A stretch of DNA of 64,000 nucleotides from positions 40,373,427 to 40,437,426 of the forward strand of contig NC_061112.1 of the NCBI RefSeq assembly GCF_002878395.1, written 5' to 3'. How positions within the stretch are numbered: the first letter of the stretch is position 1; each line of letters starts with the position of its first letter. Positions 46,434 to 58,630 of the stretch are shown one piece after another. Origin of the DNA: Capsicum annuum. Taxonomy: Eukaryota > Streptophyta > Magnoliopsida > Solanales > Solanaceae. The notes under the pieces were generated by a model, which worked only from the letters and a program-made list of their open reading frames with translations, did not search any database and was not told the origin of the DNA. The position numbers and the translations under genes were made by a program.

Positions 46434-48847
46434 TGTAATACCCCAGGAAATTTTTCGTTGAAATTTTATGCGTAAACGTGTTGGGTTCTATCTTCTAGAA
46501 TGAATTATAAATTTTTCTGTGTGGAATTTCTTAGATTATGACCCACCATTGCGTATATTATTGAATAATCTTTCCAATGATATGTGGATCATCCAAAACG
46601 GACACCCGAGCGACGAGTTATGAACATTCCGATCGAACCGTGAATAGTAGTGAACAGTAAAACGTGCAGGAAAAAGTACTGAGGCCTGGCATATTTTGCC
46701 TCCAACTTTAAACAACCATAACTCCTTGTACATAATGATCTGGGTGATCCACTATATATCAACGGAAAGCTCTGCGAGTCCTCTTTCCAATGAAATTGGT
46801 TTCATCCAATTTATCTATCGAAGCAAAAAGTTATGGTTAATCTACTTCAGCCTATCAACAACAAATTTTTTGGTCAACTTCAAACAATCATAACTCCTCG
46901 TACACAATGATATGAGCGAGATTCTCTATATCAACAGAAAGACATGAGATTACTCGTTCTAATGAAATTGGTTTCATCCAATTTGGATATCAGAGTAAAA
47001 CGTGATGGTTGATCTACTTCAGACTATCAAAACAGTCCATCAAAGGATAGATTCAAGAATTATTTGATTTTTTGGGGCGTTTTAGTCATTCCCCCTCACC
47101 CAAAATCTGTCCAAACCCTATATTAAAGTCTATTAGAAGCATTATATGTTATATTTCATCAAATTCCCTCAAAAAGAAAACCCTAAGCTCCTACATCCAA
47201 CTTCAAGAACCTCCAAAGTTGACTATTAATTCTACAAATTTATTCAAGATTCCAAGTTCCTAGTTCAAGAACTCCAAGAACCATTATTCAAAGGCACGAT
47301 TAACAACTCAAAAATGAGTATCGATCTAAAGTTCATCAGTCAAGGTATGTGGGGTTTTTCAACAAGAACTCTCTTTCGTTCTTGTGCCCAAAAGTAATTT
47401 TCTTTACAAAGGCATGATTTTTATTTAATTTTTATGAATTTGAAGCATGAACCCATATCTTATGATGATTATTATGAAATCTTGATGTTTATGATTTTGA
47501 AAGATCAATTTACATGTGTGGAGATATAAAGCATGAATCTTGAACGATATTTATCATGATTTTGATATTTCGGTCGTGAATCCCCATTGGTAATTATTTT
47601 TTTTGACAAAGTGTGTGTTATAAGCACGTTGACGTTGAGTATTTGAGATATTTTGAATGATTTGACCTTTTGGTCTTAATGGAGTTATTTTGAACTTGAG
47701 TGTGAAGGAAATCCTCAACGTAGTTTATTTTGATAGATGGGAAGCATGATGGCTCCCGATGTATATTTATATATTACTGAAATTGTTTTGTTATGGATTT
47801 TCTTTAAATAATCTGAACTAAGTCTGGGAGAAATATTTAGCACCGAGTGGGAGGTATAAAGCGACCATACTTCCCTAGAACTACGTTCCCCGTAGGAGTG
47901 AGCCTGAGGTTGATTTATATAGTGATCACTAGTTTGTGTGGATTTAATATCGATAGTCCTACTCTGATTGAAAGGATAGGATGGCTCTCCCAAATGTGGG
48001 TTGTACGTTGGACTCCATGTAGCTCACATGGTTTATGTCGGTTATAGGATCTCCCAGTGTGTGTATGTTTCCTTGTGTCTATGGTGAATGCTGAAATGAT
48101 TTGAAAGTGGAATTGTGAAAGTTATTCTTTCGAAAGATTTAAATGATATTTACATTATGAGAATTGATATTCTTGATGAACTGAAAGTGATTGACAAATT
48201 ATATGATGACTCACATGTGTTATTGTACTTATTTCATCCTCTCATGATTATGATGATTTTCTTTGGGCTATGTGAGTCTTTCATACATCCTGCATATTTC
48301 TTATAAATATTTATGATGATGATGTTTATACAACTGCATACACCCCCATATACTTGGTTCTTTTCTATGGTACTGACCCACATCTTCGGATGTGGGCTGT
48401 ATTTTCTTGGAATGTAGGTTTAGGTGCTCAATTCCAGGTTCGACAGTGATTCATTGGGCACGCTGTTCTACATTCTCTATTGTGGTGAGTCCTCATGTTC
48501 CGAGGATGTGATGTCTGATGTTTGTTTCACAGAATTATTTACATTTGATAACTGAGTATGAGTCAGTTGGGACATGTCTCAATGGTTTGCTGGTTTTATT
48601 GATTTTCTTAGACGCTTGTCAGACTAGTATAGATGTTGGGAGTTCACTAATAAGTCATATTTTGTTGTCTTTCTAAAATTCTTTTATTTTTTGATGATGA
48701 TTACTCTATTGATATTTGAGGGTTATTTATGGAAACCCCGTTGATTTGTGTTGAACTGAATAAAAATGGATCAAAGGGTTAGCTTGGGGCTACTCATAGT
48801 CTCAAGCATCGTGTGACGCTCTAGGACCCATTTTTCGGAGCATTACA
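46434..48847 (+). repeat. 5' LTR of E (2414 bp)
   Basis: Starts TGTAATACCCC and ends GCATTACA. A 172-bp tandem duplication lies at 46703-47035. CCCTATATTAAAG at about 47115 is the likely TATA box, followed by a leader with AAACCCTAAGCTCC. Confidence 0.92.
46703..47035 (+). repeat. 172-bp tandem duplication in the E 5' LTR
   Basis: Unit 1 starts at CAACTTTAAACAACCATAAC (46703) and unit 2 at CAACTTCAAACAATCATAAC (46875). Both contain TGAAATTGGTTTCATCCAAT and end with CTACTTCAG.CTATCAA. The same pair is in the 3' LTR (54168 and 54340), so the duplication predates the insertion. The units are about 80 percent alike by eye. Confidence 0.85.
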
Positions 48848-48851
48848 AACT

Positions 48852-48863
48852 TGGTATCAGAGC
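48852..48863 (+). other. Primer-binding site of E (tRNA-iMet)
   Basis: TGGTATCAGAGC, identical to the standard initiator-Met primer site, four bases after the LTR end. Confidence 0.95.
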
Positions 48864-49060
48864 CTAAGGTTTTAAGGTATCCTAGGGAGTGTGACAAGCC
48901 GCGTTATGTAAAGTCTTGATCATCGGTGTCTAGTGCGCCACATCTATGAGCAAGAAGCTACAGGACGTTTTAGGAAAAAGTGTGATTCTTTCTTTTAGTA
49001 GTCTATCGTGCTTAAAGTGTCCCTCTATGCTAATGATTCGTGCTCTTCTCTTTTAGAAAT

Positions 49061-50246
49061 ATTCCTTCACATCGAGCGAGAAGAAAGAATGATGGTCAAC
49101 AACTTCAATCCGCTAACCCATTGAATGAAAACATGGCTCATGTTGAATTTCAAGCAGCCTTTTAGGCACTGGCCCAAGCTGTTACTACAAATGTTTAGGC
49201 CAACCCGACCCCGGCTCCACAACAGTAGGGAGGTGATTCAGATGCTGCTAAGATCTATGACTTTATGCGGATGAATCCACCGGAATTCTATGGGTCCAAG
49301 TCTGATGAGGATCCACGGTTGTTTTTAGAGAAGGTGCAGAAGATTACTCAGGTGATGCATGTATCTAAGGAACATAGTGTGGAGTTAGCTGCATATAGGT
49401 TGAAGACCTTGCTTATGACTGGGTTGTTGCTTGGAGGAAAGGTAGAGGTGAGGGAGCTGTCCCTACAACTTGGTAAGAGTTCCAGGAAGTATTCCTGGAT
49501 AAGTTTTTCCCTTTAGAGATGAGGGAGGTGAAGGTGGAAGAGTTTATGAACCTACGACAGGGCTCTATGACTTTAGGGAGTACTGTCTAAAGTTCAATCA
49601 GTTGACCAAGTATGCTCCTGACTTAGTGGCTGATAATCGGGCTAGTATGAGTAAGTTTGTGACTGGAGTGTCTAGTTATGTGGTTAAAAAGTGTAGGTCT
49701 GCTATGCTGAATAGTGACATGAATATTTCTAGGCTGATGACTCATGCCCAACATATTGAGGCAGACAAGTTTTAGAAGAGAGATAGAATGAGAGAGAATA
49801 AGAGAGCTAGGTTCGGGCAGCACGGATAGGGTCAGACTAGATCACAGGGAGGGAGTCACCCTTAGTATCAGGATCGTTTATCTATGCCAGCACTATCATC
49901 TTCTAGTGTCCCTATGCCTATAGGTAGGCAGGAGCAAGGTAGCAGGTCATATACATCCAGGTCCCAGTACAGTGCTGGTAGTAAGCCAAATTATCCCCTG
50001 TGTCCTAAGTGTGGTAGGGCTCATTTGGGTGAGTGTTGAGGTGTGAAGAGGGGTTGTTTTCGGTATGGTGACATGGGTCAGAGAGTTAAAGATTGTCCAC
50101 AAAATGGACAAGGGCGTCGGGACTATCTCCCTCAGACCCAGACTCAGGCTGTTAGTGCTCCAGTTCCAGTGACTCGCCCAGCCCCAGCTCAGGGTGCCTC
50201 TTCTAGCAATGCTGGATTCTATGCTTTACCATCCCGCCAGGAATAG
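49061..50246 (+). pseudogene. E gag remnant
   Basis: The expected start reads ATT (IPSHRARRK), as in A. Then AHVEFQAAF with a stop, and IYDFMRMNPPEFYGSKSDEDP at 49253 on, the gag domain. A frameshift near 49430 is followed by EVKVEEFMNLRQGSMT, KFNQLTKYAPDLVADNRASM and ISRLMTHAQHIE near 49728. The zinc finger region reads CPKCGRAHLGEC (50000-50038) and GCFRYGDMGQRVKDCP (50052-50099); in the second knuckle the second Cys is Tyr and the His is Gln. The closing Pro/Ala/Gln-rich linker runs to 50245. CTTCTCTTTTAG lies just before the start. Confidence 0.85.
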
Positions 50247-51012
50247 GAGGACTCTCCTGATGTTTTTATTAGTATGATTCATATATTTCTATTTGATATG
50301 TATGCTTTGTTGGATCCTGGATCCAGTTTCTCATATGTTACACCTTTGATTGCTTTGAATTTTGAAATGAGTCCTGAGATTATTCCTGAGCCTATCCTTG
50401 TTTCTACCCCAGCAACTGATTTGATTGTTACCCAGAAAGTGTATAAAAAAGTGTCCTGTTACCATTCTTCATAGAGTCTTGTTGGCTGATCTGATTGAGT
50501 TAGAGATGGTATATTTTGATGTGATTCTGGGTATGGACTGGCTGTATTCTTCTTATGCCTCCATTAATTGTCGGACCCGAATGGTCAAGTTTCAGTTTTT
50601 GGGTGCATCCATGTTTGAGTGGTCTGGGAATTCTGTGTCACCCAAGAGTCATTTTATTTCTTACCTTAAAGCTAGAAAGCTTATTTCCAAGGGGTGTATT
50701 TACCATTTGGTTAGAGTCAAAGATACTAAGTCTGAGACACCAACTCTCCAGTCTATTAACATCGTCAATGAGTTTTTTGATGTCTTTCCGGATGATCTCC
50801 CAGGGATACCTCCTGATAGAGAGATAGAGTTCAGGATTGATCTTCTTCCCGATACTCAGCCCATTTCTATTCCTCCTTACCTTATGGTCCCTACAGAATA
50901 TAAGGAGTTGAAAGAGCAACTCAAAAATCTACTAGATAAGGGTTTCATAAGGCCCAGTGTTTCTTCTTTGGGTACTCCTATGTTGTTTGTGAGAAAAAAG
51001 ATGGCTCTTTGT
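50246..51012 (+). pseudogene. E protease and RT N-terminal linker
   Basis: The protease active site near 50308-50345 reads LLDPGSSFSYVTP with Asp kept, followed by VTQKVYKK near 50428. A +1 shift near 50450 moves the reading to the frame LLADLIELEMVYFDVILGMDWL (50478-50543), which continues to TEYKELKEQL near 50897 and [17 protein letters not shown] near 50943. A missing A in the run at 50995-51000 then returns the reading to the original frame. These are the only two shifts in pol, and they cancel out. Confidence 0.85.
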
Positions 51013-51640
51013 GTATGAGCATTGATTGCCGCCAACTGAATAAAGTCATCGTCAAAAATAAGTACCCCCTTCTGAGAATAGATGATTTTTTTGACCAATT
51101 ACAAGGTGCAAGTTATTTCTCAAAGATAGACTTTCGTTCCGACTATCATCAACTCAAAGTTAGGGAGTGTGACATCCCAAAAACTACTTTCCAAATTCGT
51201 TATGGCCATTTTGAGTTTCTTGTTATGTCTTTTAGGTTAACTAATGCCCCAGTAGCTTTCATGGACCTCATGAATCGAGTTTTCAGACCATATCTGGATA
51301 TGTTTGTCATAGTGTTCATCGATGATATACTGGTGTACTCCCGTAGTGAGGATGAACATTCTGATCATCTCCTAACTGTCTTGAAAACCCTTAGAGATCA
51401 CAAGTTGTTTGCCAAGTTCAGTAAGTGTGAGTTTTGGCTAAGGTTAGTTGCTTTTCTGGGTTATATCATTTCTTCCGAGGGTATTAGAGTTGATCACCAA
51501 AAGACCAAAGCTGTTAGAAATTGGCCTAGACCTATTTCTCCGACAGATATCCAAAGTTTCTTGGGTTTAGATGGCTATTTCTGCCGTTTTGTTGAGGGTT
51601 TCTCCTCTATAGAGTCTTTTATGACTCGGTTGACCCAAAA
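51009..51640 (+). pseudogene. E reverse transcriptase
   Basis: The frame runs without a stop from [19 protein letters not shown] through [40 protein letters not shown] and the catalytic box FIDDILVYS near 51318, both Asp intact, to LGDIQ-type thumb residues ([15 protein letters not shown]) near 51540. RFGLTNAP-type Gly is Arg here (MSFRLTNAP). It is the only RT in the window with an intact metal-binding pair. It could in principle fold, but it is cut off from gag and integrase by stops on both sides. Confidence 0.88.
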
Positions 51641-52361
51641 GAAAGTGAAGTTCTTGTGGTCCGAATCTTGTGAGAAAAGTTTTTAGGAATTGAAGACTCG
51701 ACTCACTTCAGCCCCTATTTTGACTTTGCCTGATGGTGTTGATGGTTTTATGGTGTACTGTGATGCTTCGAGAGTTGGGTTGGGTTGCGTATTGATGCAG
51801 AAAGGTAAGGTGATAGCTTATGCTTATAGACAGTTGAAACCCCATGAGAAAAATTACCCCACCCATGACCTTGAGTTGGCTGCTATTGTGTTTGCTTTGA
51901 AAATCTGGAGACACTATTTGTACGGTGTCCATGTTGATGTTTTCACTGATCATAAGAGTCTGCAGTATGTGTTTACCCAGAGCAAATTGAATCTTAGGCA
52001 GAGACGATGGTTAGAATTATTAAAGGACTATGATATGAGTGTGTTGTACTATCTTGGCAAGGCTAATATTGTGGCGGATGCCCTAAGTAGAGTGCCCATG
52101 GGTAGTGTTTCACATGTGGTGGAAGGTAATAAAGAATTGGCTCGTGATGTACATCGTTTGGCTAGATTGGGGGTTAGGTTGTTTGACTCTGCTGAAGGTA
52201 GTATAGGGGTTCAGAGTAGTTCCGAATCCTTCTTGGATTTAGAAGTGAAGGAAAAACAATACTTAGATGCTAGTTTGGTCAGATTGAAGGAGTCAGTCAA
52301 GGACCAAAAAGTAGAGATTTTCTCCCAAGGGGGTGATGGTGTGTTGAGATTGCAGGGTTAA
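51640..52361 (+). pseudogene. E RNase H and connection to integrase
   Basis: A stop at 51685-51687 separates RT from this part. From 51690 the frame is open for 223 codons: [20 protein letters not shown] gives the first Asp, [19 protein letters not shown] the Glu, [11 protein letters not shown] the second Asp and [12 protein letters not shown] the last Asp, so the RNase H set is complete. It ends at a TAA at 52359 just after GVLRLQG, before the integrase finger. Confidence 0.88.
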
Positions 52362-53660
52362 TTGTGTGTCCCGAATGTTGATGATCTGAGACACAGAATT
52401 ATGGCTGAAGCGCACGGGGCGTGATATTCTAGTCATCCTGGTGCATCCAAGATGTACCGAGACTTGCGGGAAATCTCTAGGTGGAGTGGAATGAAGAAAG
52501 ATATAGCGGGTTTGGTAGCTAAGTGTGCAACATGCCAACAGGTTAAGGTTGAACACCAAAGGCCTGGTGGTATGATGCAAGAGTTTAGTATTCCCACCTG
52601 GAAGTGGGAAGAGATAAATATGGACTTCGTGATTGGTTTACCTCCTTCCCAACGCCATCATGATTCCATTTGGGTTGTGGTTGATAGGTTGACTAAGTCT
52701 GCTCATTTCTTGCCTGTTCATACTTCATATACTGCTGAGGATTACGCTAGATTATATATCCAAGAGCTAGTCAGACTGCATGGAGTTCCCTTGTCTATCA
52801 TTTCGAATAGGGGTACTCAGTTCACTTCGCAATTTTGAAAAGTTTTTCAGAAAGGTCTTGGTACCCAAGTGCATTTGAGTTTTGCTTTTTATCCGCAGAC
52901 CGATGGTCAGGCTGAGCGGACCATCCAAACCTTAGAGGATATGTTGAGAGCTTGTGCACTTGACTTTAAGGGAAGTTGGGATGATCACTTATCGTTGATA
53001 GAATTTTCTTATAATAACAACTTTCACTCTAGTATTGGCATGGCTCCATTTGAAGCCTTGTATGGGAGGAAGTGTAGATCACCCATAGGTTGGTTACAGG
53101 TGGGTAAAACGGCTATGAGTGGTCTTGATTCGGTATTCGAGGCTATGGAAAAAGTTAAGTTGATTAGGGAAAGGTTGAAAACTGCGCAGAGTCGTCAGAA
53201 GTCATAAGCGAATGTTAGAAGGAGAGACCTTGAGTTTGAAGTTGGTGACCTAGTATATCTGAAAATTTAACCCATGAGGGGCGTGAAGAGATTTAGAAAT
53301 AAGTGGAAGCTTAGTCCCCGTTATGTTGGTCCTTACAAAATTCTTAGCCGTGTTGGTAAGGTAGCTTATGAGGTCGGGTTTCCTTCCGAGTTTTCCTCTG
53401 TTCATCCAATATTCCATGTCTCCATGCTTAGAAAGCATATTAGCGATGCTGTGGTAGTGGATTCCTCTGTGAGTGCTGACATTCAAGAAAATCTTTCTTT
53501 TGATGAGATTCCTGTTGAGATTCTTGATTTTGTTGTCCGAAGACTAAGGAACAAAGGAGTTCTCTTGGTCAAGGTGTTGTGGCGTGAGGGTGCAACTTGG
53601 GAAGCTGAGGCGGATATGCGATCCAAGTACCCGCACCTATTTTTCACGAACTCCGATTAA
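52362..53660 (+). pseudogene. E integrase and chromodomain
   Basis: The HHCC finger near 52408-52540 keeps both His (AHGA, SSHPGA) and the Cys pair (CATCQQ) but has a stop between the two His. The core has NMDFVIGLP (first Asp) near 52618; the second Asp is Asn (IISNRGTQF near 52800); DGQAERTIQT (Glu) near 52903 is intact. The C-terminal part includes FSYNNNFHSSIGMAPFEALY, the YVGPYKILSRVGKV block near 53320 and HPIFHVSMLR. The chromodomain at 53497-53650 reads IPVEILDFVVRRLRNKGV, VKVLWREGATWEAEADM. In-frame stops lie at 52836, 53205 and 53268; the end at 53658 is natural. Confidence 0.9.
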
Positions 53661-53886
53661 GCCAAAGGTACCGTTCTTTCCTAAATCATGCACTTTTCAT
53701 AAAAGTTGCAGCAGTTCAGCTGTCATTTATTATGTGTTCAGCTGTAGTTTCTTGAATTTATGTATTCCATGTTGCATTCGGAGAGAGAAACGATGTGGTG
53801 ATGAGTCTAACGAATGGTTTCAGCTGTATGCTCTATTCCCTATCTAATCTTGGCATGTCTAGCATCATTCGAGGATGAATGTTTCC

Positions 53887-53898
53887 AAGGAGGAATGA
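53887..53898 (+). other. Polypurine tract of E
   Basis: AAGGAGGAATGA immediately before the 3' LTR start TGTAATACC. Confidence 0.8.
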
Positions 53899-56307
53899 TG
53901 TAATACCTCGGGAAATTTTTCATTAAAATTTTGTGCGTAAACGTGTTGGGTTCTATCTTCTAGAATGAATTATAATTTCTTATGTGCGGAATGTCTTAGA
54001 TTATGACCCATCATTGCATACAGTATCAAATAATCTTTCCAACGATATGTGGATCATCCAAAGCGGACACCCGAGCGACGAGTTCTGAACATTCCGATCG
54101 AACCGTGAATAGTGGTGAACAGTAAAACGTGCAGGAAAAAGTACTGAGGCCTGGCGTATTTTTGCTCCAACTTTAAACAATTATAACTCCTTTTACATAA
54201 TGATCTGGGTGATCCACTATATATCAACGGAAAGCTCTGCAAGTCCTCTTTCCAATGAAATTGGTTTCATCCAATTTGTCAATCGGAACAAAAAGTTATG
54301 GTCGATCTACTTCAGTCTATCAAAAGAAAATTTTTGGATCAAGTTCAAATGATCATAACTCCTCATACACAATGATCTGGGTGATATACTATATATCAAT
54401 AAAAAGATATGAGATTCCTCTTTCTAATAAAATTGGTTTCATCCAATTGGGATATTGTAGTAAAACATTATGGTTGATTTACTTCAGACTATCAAAACAG
54501 TCCACCAAAGGACAGATTTGGGAATTATTTAATTTTTAGGGGCGTTTTGGTCATTCTCCCTCACCCAAAATCTGTCAAAACCCTATATTAACGCCTATTA
54601 GAAGCATTATATGTTATATTTCATCAAATTCCCTCAAAAAGAAAACCCTAAGCTCCTAAATCCAACTTCAAGAACCTCCAAAGTTCACCATTAATTCTGC
54701 AAATTTATTTAAGATTCCAAGTTCCTAGTTCAAGAACTCCAAGAACCATCATTCAAAGGCACGATTAACATCTCAAAAATGAGTATCGATCTAAAGTTCA
54801 TCATTCAAGGTATGTGGGGTTTTTCAACAAAAACTCTCTTTCGTTCTTGTGTCCAAAAGTAATTTTCTTTACAAAGGCATGATGTTTATTTAATTTTTAC
54901 GAATTTGAAGCATGAACCCATATCTTATGATGATTATTATGAAATCTTGATGTTTATGATTTTGAAAGATAAATTTACATATGTGGAGATATAAAGCATG
55001 AATCTTGAACGATATTTATCATGATTTTGATATTTGGGTCGTGAATCCCCATTTGAATTTTTTTTTTGAGAAAGTGTGTGTTATAAGCACGTTGATGTTG
55101 CATATTTGAGATATTTTGAATGATTTGACCTTTTGGTCTTAATGGAGTTGTTTTGAACTCGAGTGTGAAAGAAATCCAGAACGTGGTTGATTTTGATACA
55201 TGAGAAGCATGATGGTTCCCGATGTATATTTATATATTACTGAAATTATTTTGTTATGGATTGTCTTTGAAATGATCTAAGCTAAGTCTGGAAGAAATCT
55301 TTAGCACCGATTTGGAGGTATAAAGCAACCTTACTTCCCTAGAACTACGTGCCCCGTAGGAGTGAGCCTGAGGCTGATTTATGTAGTGATCACTAGTTTG
55401 TATGGATTTTATATCGACAGTCCTACTCCTATGGCAAGGATAGGACGGCTCTCCCCCACGTGGGTTGTACGTTGGACTCCATGTAGCTCACATTGTTTGT
55501 GTCGATTATAGGATCCCCCAGTGTGTGTGTGTTTCCTTGTGTCTATGGTGAATGGTGAAGTTATTTGAAAGTGGAATTGTGAAAGTTATTCTTTTGAAAG
55601 ATTTAAATGATATTTACATTATGAGAATTGATTTTCTTGATGAACTGAAAGTGATTGAAAAATTATATGATGACTCACCTGTGTTATTGTACTGATTTCA
55701 TCCTCTCATGATTATGATGATTTTCTTTGGGCTATGTGAGTCTTTCATACATCCTGCATATTTCTTATAAATATTTATTATGATGATGTTTATACAACTG
55801 CATACACCCCCATATACTCGGTTCCTTTTCATGGTACTGACCCACATCTTCAGATGTGGGCTGTATTTTCTCGGAATGTAGGTTCAGGTGCTCAGTTCCA
55901 GGTTCGACAGTGATTCTTCGGGCACGCTGTTCTACATCCTCTGTTGTGGTGAGTCCTCATGTTCTGAGGACGTGATGTCTGATGTTGGTTTCATGGAATT
56001 TTTTACAGTTGATAACTGACTATTAGTCAGTTGGGGCATGAATGGCTTGCTAGTTTTATTGGTTTTCTTAGAGGCTTGTCAGACTAGTATAGATGTTGGG
56101 AGTTGACTAATAAGTCGTATTTTGTTTTGTTTTTGAAATTCTTTTATTCTTGGATGATGATTACTCTGTTGATATTTGAGGATTATTTATGGAAACCCCG
56201 TTGATTTGTGCTGAATTGAATGAAAATAGCTCAAAGGGTTAGCTTGGGGCTACTCGTAGCCTCAAGCACCGTGTGATGCTCTGGGACCTGTTTTCTGGGG
56301 TGTTACA
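53899..56307 (+). repeat. 3' LTR of E (2409 bp), with the 172-bp duplication at 54168-54500
   Basis: Starts TGTAATACCTC and ends GGGGTGTTACA. It is collinear with 46434-48847 throughout, with scattered substitutions that are mostly transitions at C or G. The tandem duplication, TATA region and tail (GGTTAGCTTGGGGCTACTCG at 56238) are all shared. Confidence 0.92.
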
Positions 56308-56312
56308 GCCAG

Positions 56313-58630
56313 TGACTAGAGCCTAGAAGCATGCTGCAACAAATATTATCATTAGAGATACCTTGGGCATATCACTTGCAGGCCATTCATAGTAGGGTAG
56401 AAAGCCCACTTCTACTTGTCCTGGAGCTCAGCCAAGGCTCCATACCCCAGTACCCAGGCCGAAGATGATTAAGACTAGGAATTCACTACCTTATTCTCTC
56501 TAGTCTGAGGGAAGAAATGATAAGGATGATGAAGGTAAAGATAATGTTGATGATAAGGAGGATGTAGAGTATGAGTTTCCTCCTGTAGGAGTTACACAGG
56601 ACCCTAGTCTGAGAAGAGGTCACAAGACGAGGATGTGTTAGAGGCAGTAATTCTGAAGTAGTCATCAGTCGTAGCCTAGTCTGATTAGGGTATAAACTTG
56701 ATGTCACATTAAGTGCCATCCTCATGTACAGAGCCACTAGCTCAAATTGATTAGGCCTCTTACCCTATGCACATCTTTGCTGAGTTTATTGATGATATAA
56801 ACCCGAGATGGTGTATAAAGGGGTAGCTATTGAATGAGAGAGATAGTTTTGTAAAAAAGACTTGCCAACCTAAGGTGGCTATTTACAAGGAGAGATAGGT
56901 ACAATTGTTTAGGTTGGATGGAACACCATTGTTACAGGGATGCATTTTATAGGTATCAACTGGGGTGGATGACTAGATCCCTAGGTTCGTACAGCCAAGC
57001 ACTGGTGTGGGGAGTTCTACGCCTCCTACAATGCCACAGTATCTTTGTCTATGCCTACAGGTATTAGGAATGAAAAGCAGCTCAAGTTGGAGAAGGTTCT
57101 CGTGAGAGGGGTCAAGTTTGATTTTTCAGCGGTGGCTATCCACTAAGTTCTTTTTAGCCCATATTATACAGCTTCTTCATCTATAGCTGAATGTGATCAC
57201 TATTTGAGATTGGAACACGATGGATGGACCATGAGAGAGGATGAGCATGGGTTGGTATTGTGATATGGATCGCTAGTTATATTTCACCTCTTCATGTGGA
57301 ATCCTCATTGATCGATGGGCCAACCGTGATTAAGAAGACAATGTTGAATTTCACTGCAAAGTTCTAGTGTCTATTGCCACGTTATCAATTATGTTCGACT
57401 GTAGCGCATAATTTTCTTTTGTGGAATGGTGCAAAACTAATTACAAGCATGACTAATGGTTATGATATTAATTTTGTGACCATCATTAGATATGAGATTC
57501 ATGAGAGGACATTTGGGGAGATGACTATGTTACCTTTTCCTTATTTAGTACAACTACTATGTGATAAGGCCGGTGTGCCAGATATTCTTGGTTTTTATGT
57601 AAGAGTAAAGGAGATGGGCGTGGTGTATAATAGTATGATCAAGGATCCGAAAAACCCAATACTTGCACGTAGGTCTCGTATGCCTTCTATAGTAATTCCT
57701 ACCCAGTATGAAGGCCGATCAGTCCCTGCATTGCCTATTTCTATAGGGGGAGTTGATACGGATGTTAGAATAGATTTTCAGATAGGGGAGTATAAAGAGG
57801 CCTTGAGAAGATTACACAGAGTGAGGCAAAACCAGCAACATCCAGTTCAGTTCCAGTTTCCTCTTTAGAGCCAGTTAGGACATCTATATTGCCCCCTCAC
57901 CCCTCTACTACAGTTGTTGCATCAGGTGTGGTTTTTGTATCCCATGAGTTCTTGTAAATCTTAGTAGATAGTCAGAGAGTTACCATCGTCCAGCTAGAGA
58001 ATATTAAGGCCGAAGAGAAATCATTGTTTGGGAAGATCTAGCCTTTGGTCGAGACAACACTTGAGGTGCTGGAGATGAGATTTTAGGCTGTACACAGGAC
58101 TGAGATGTCAAAGTTTTGAGCAGAGGTACATGCCCGTATAGATTCTTTTGAGGGTCGAGTGTTATCTCAATTTAATAATATGAAGGCACCTAAATTGTGT
58201 AATATTAGAGAGGAAGTGGCCATACTAAGGCCAGAGATACACTCTTTCATTAAGACCACCATTCTAACCATAACTCTAGTTATACCTCTAGTTGTTCAGC
58301 CGATATCTCTGTATATAACTAGGTGCTTTGACTTATTCACGAAGGATGAGGTGACAGTTATAGCTAGGACCAAGAGAGGCTGAGAGAGGGATTTTCAGGA
58401 TCCCGAAATACCATTTGACCAAGCCCTAAAATAAGCTAGATATGATTCGACGGAGAATGACTTTATTGATAGGTAGAGGCGTGTTGAGATAGTTGCGGCT
58501 GCATCCTCTAGTAGTGCACCATTACCACCACTGCCTCCACCAGTCTAGATACCCTTACTTGGGGATGATCATAACGCGGACGCCCAGTGTGACCAAGGTA
58601 TGTCCTCATTCCAGTGCACAAACTTTTAGT
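56313..58630 (+). pseudogene. D ORF2, 3' part with plant transposon protein domain
   Basis: After element E the D ORF2 region goes on with stops and shifts: an acidic stretch near 56520-56610 (DDEGKDNVDDKEDVEYEFP), FAEFIDDINPRW near 56775, VRGVKFDFSAVA near 57105, then an open frame at 57374-57868. The frame includes WNGAKLITSMTNGYDINFVTI, IHERTFGEMTMLPFPYLVQL and LCDKAGVPD, resembling the plant transposon protein domain (as in Pfam PF20167, from memory) found in the env position of Athila elements. A charged tail follows to about 58630, with SFEGRVLSQFNNM near 58150. The role of this protein is unknown; there is no clear signal peptide or envelope transmembrane segment. Confidence 0.65.

Larger units (their letters stand above)
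46434..56307 (+). mobile_element. Tekay-type Ty3/gypsy retrotransposon E, the most complete element (9874 bp)
   Basis: Two LTRs of 2414 and 2409 bp, a near-perfect primer site, gag, protease, RT, RNase H, integrase, chromodomain and polypurine tract are all present in order. The LTRs are about 92 percent identical by eye over the first 250 bases, the closest pair in the window, so E is the youngest full insertion. The flanks GCCGA (46429-46433) and GCCAG (56308-56312) resemble a target duplication only partly. Stops and two compensating frameshifts keep it from being autonomous. Confidence 0.93.

Noticed and set aside
56313..58630. True envelope gene in element D
   Set aside because: The region fits the plant transposon protein domain found in Athila ORF2, and no convincing signal peptide or membrane anchor is visible; the env label rests on position only.
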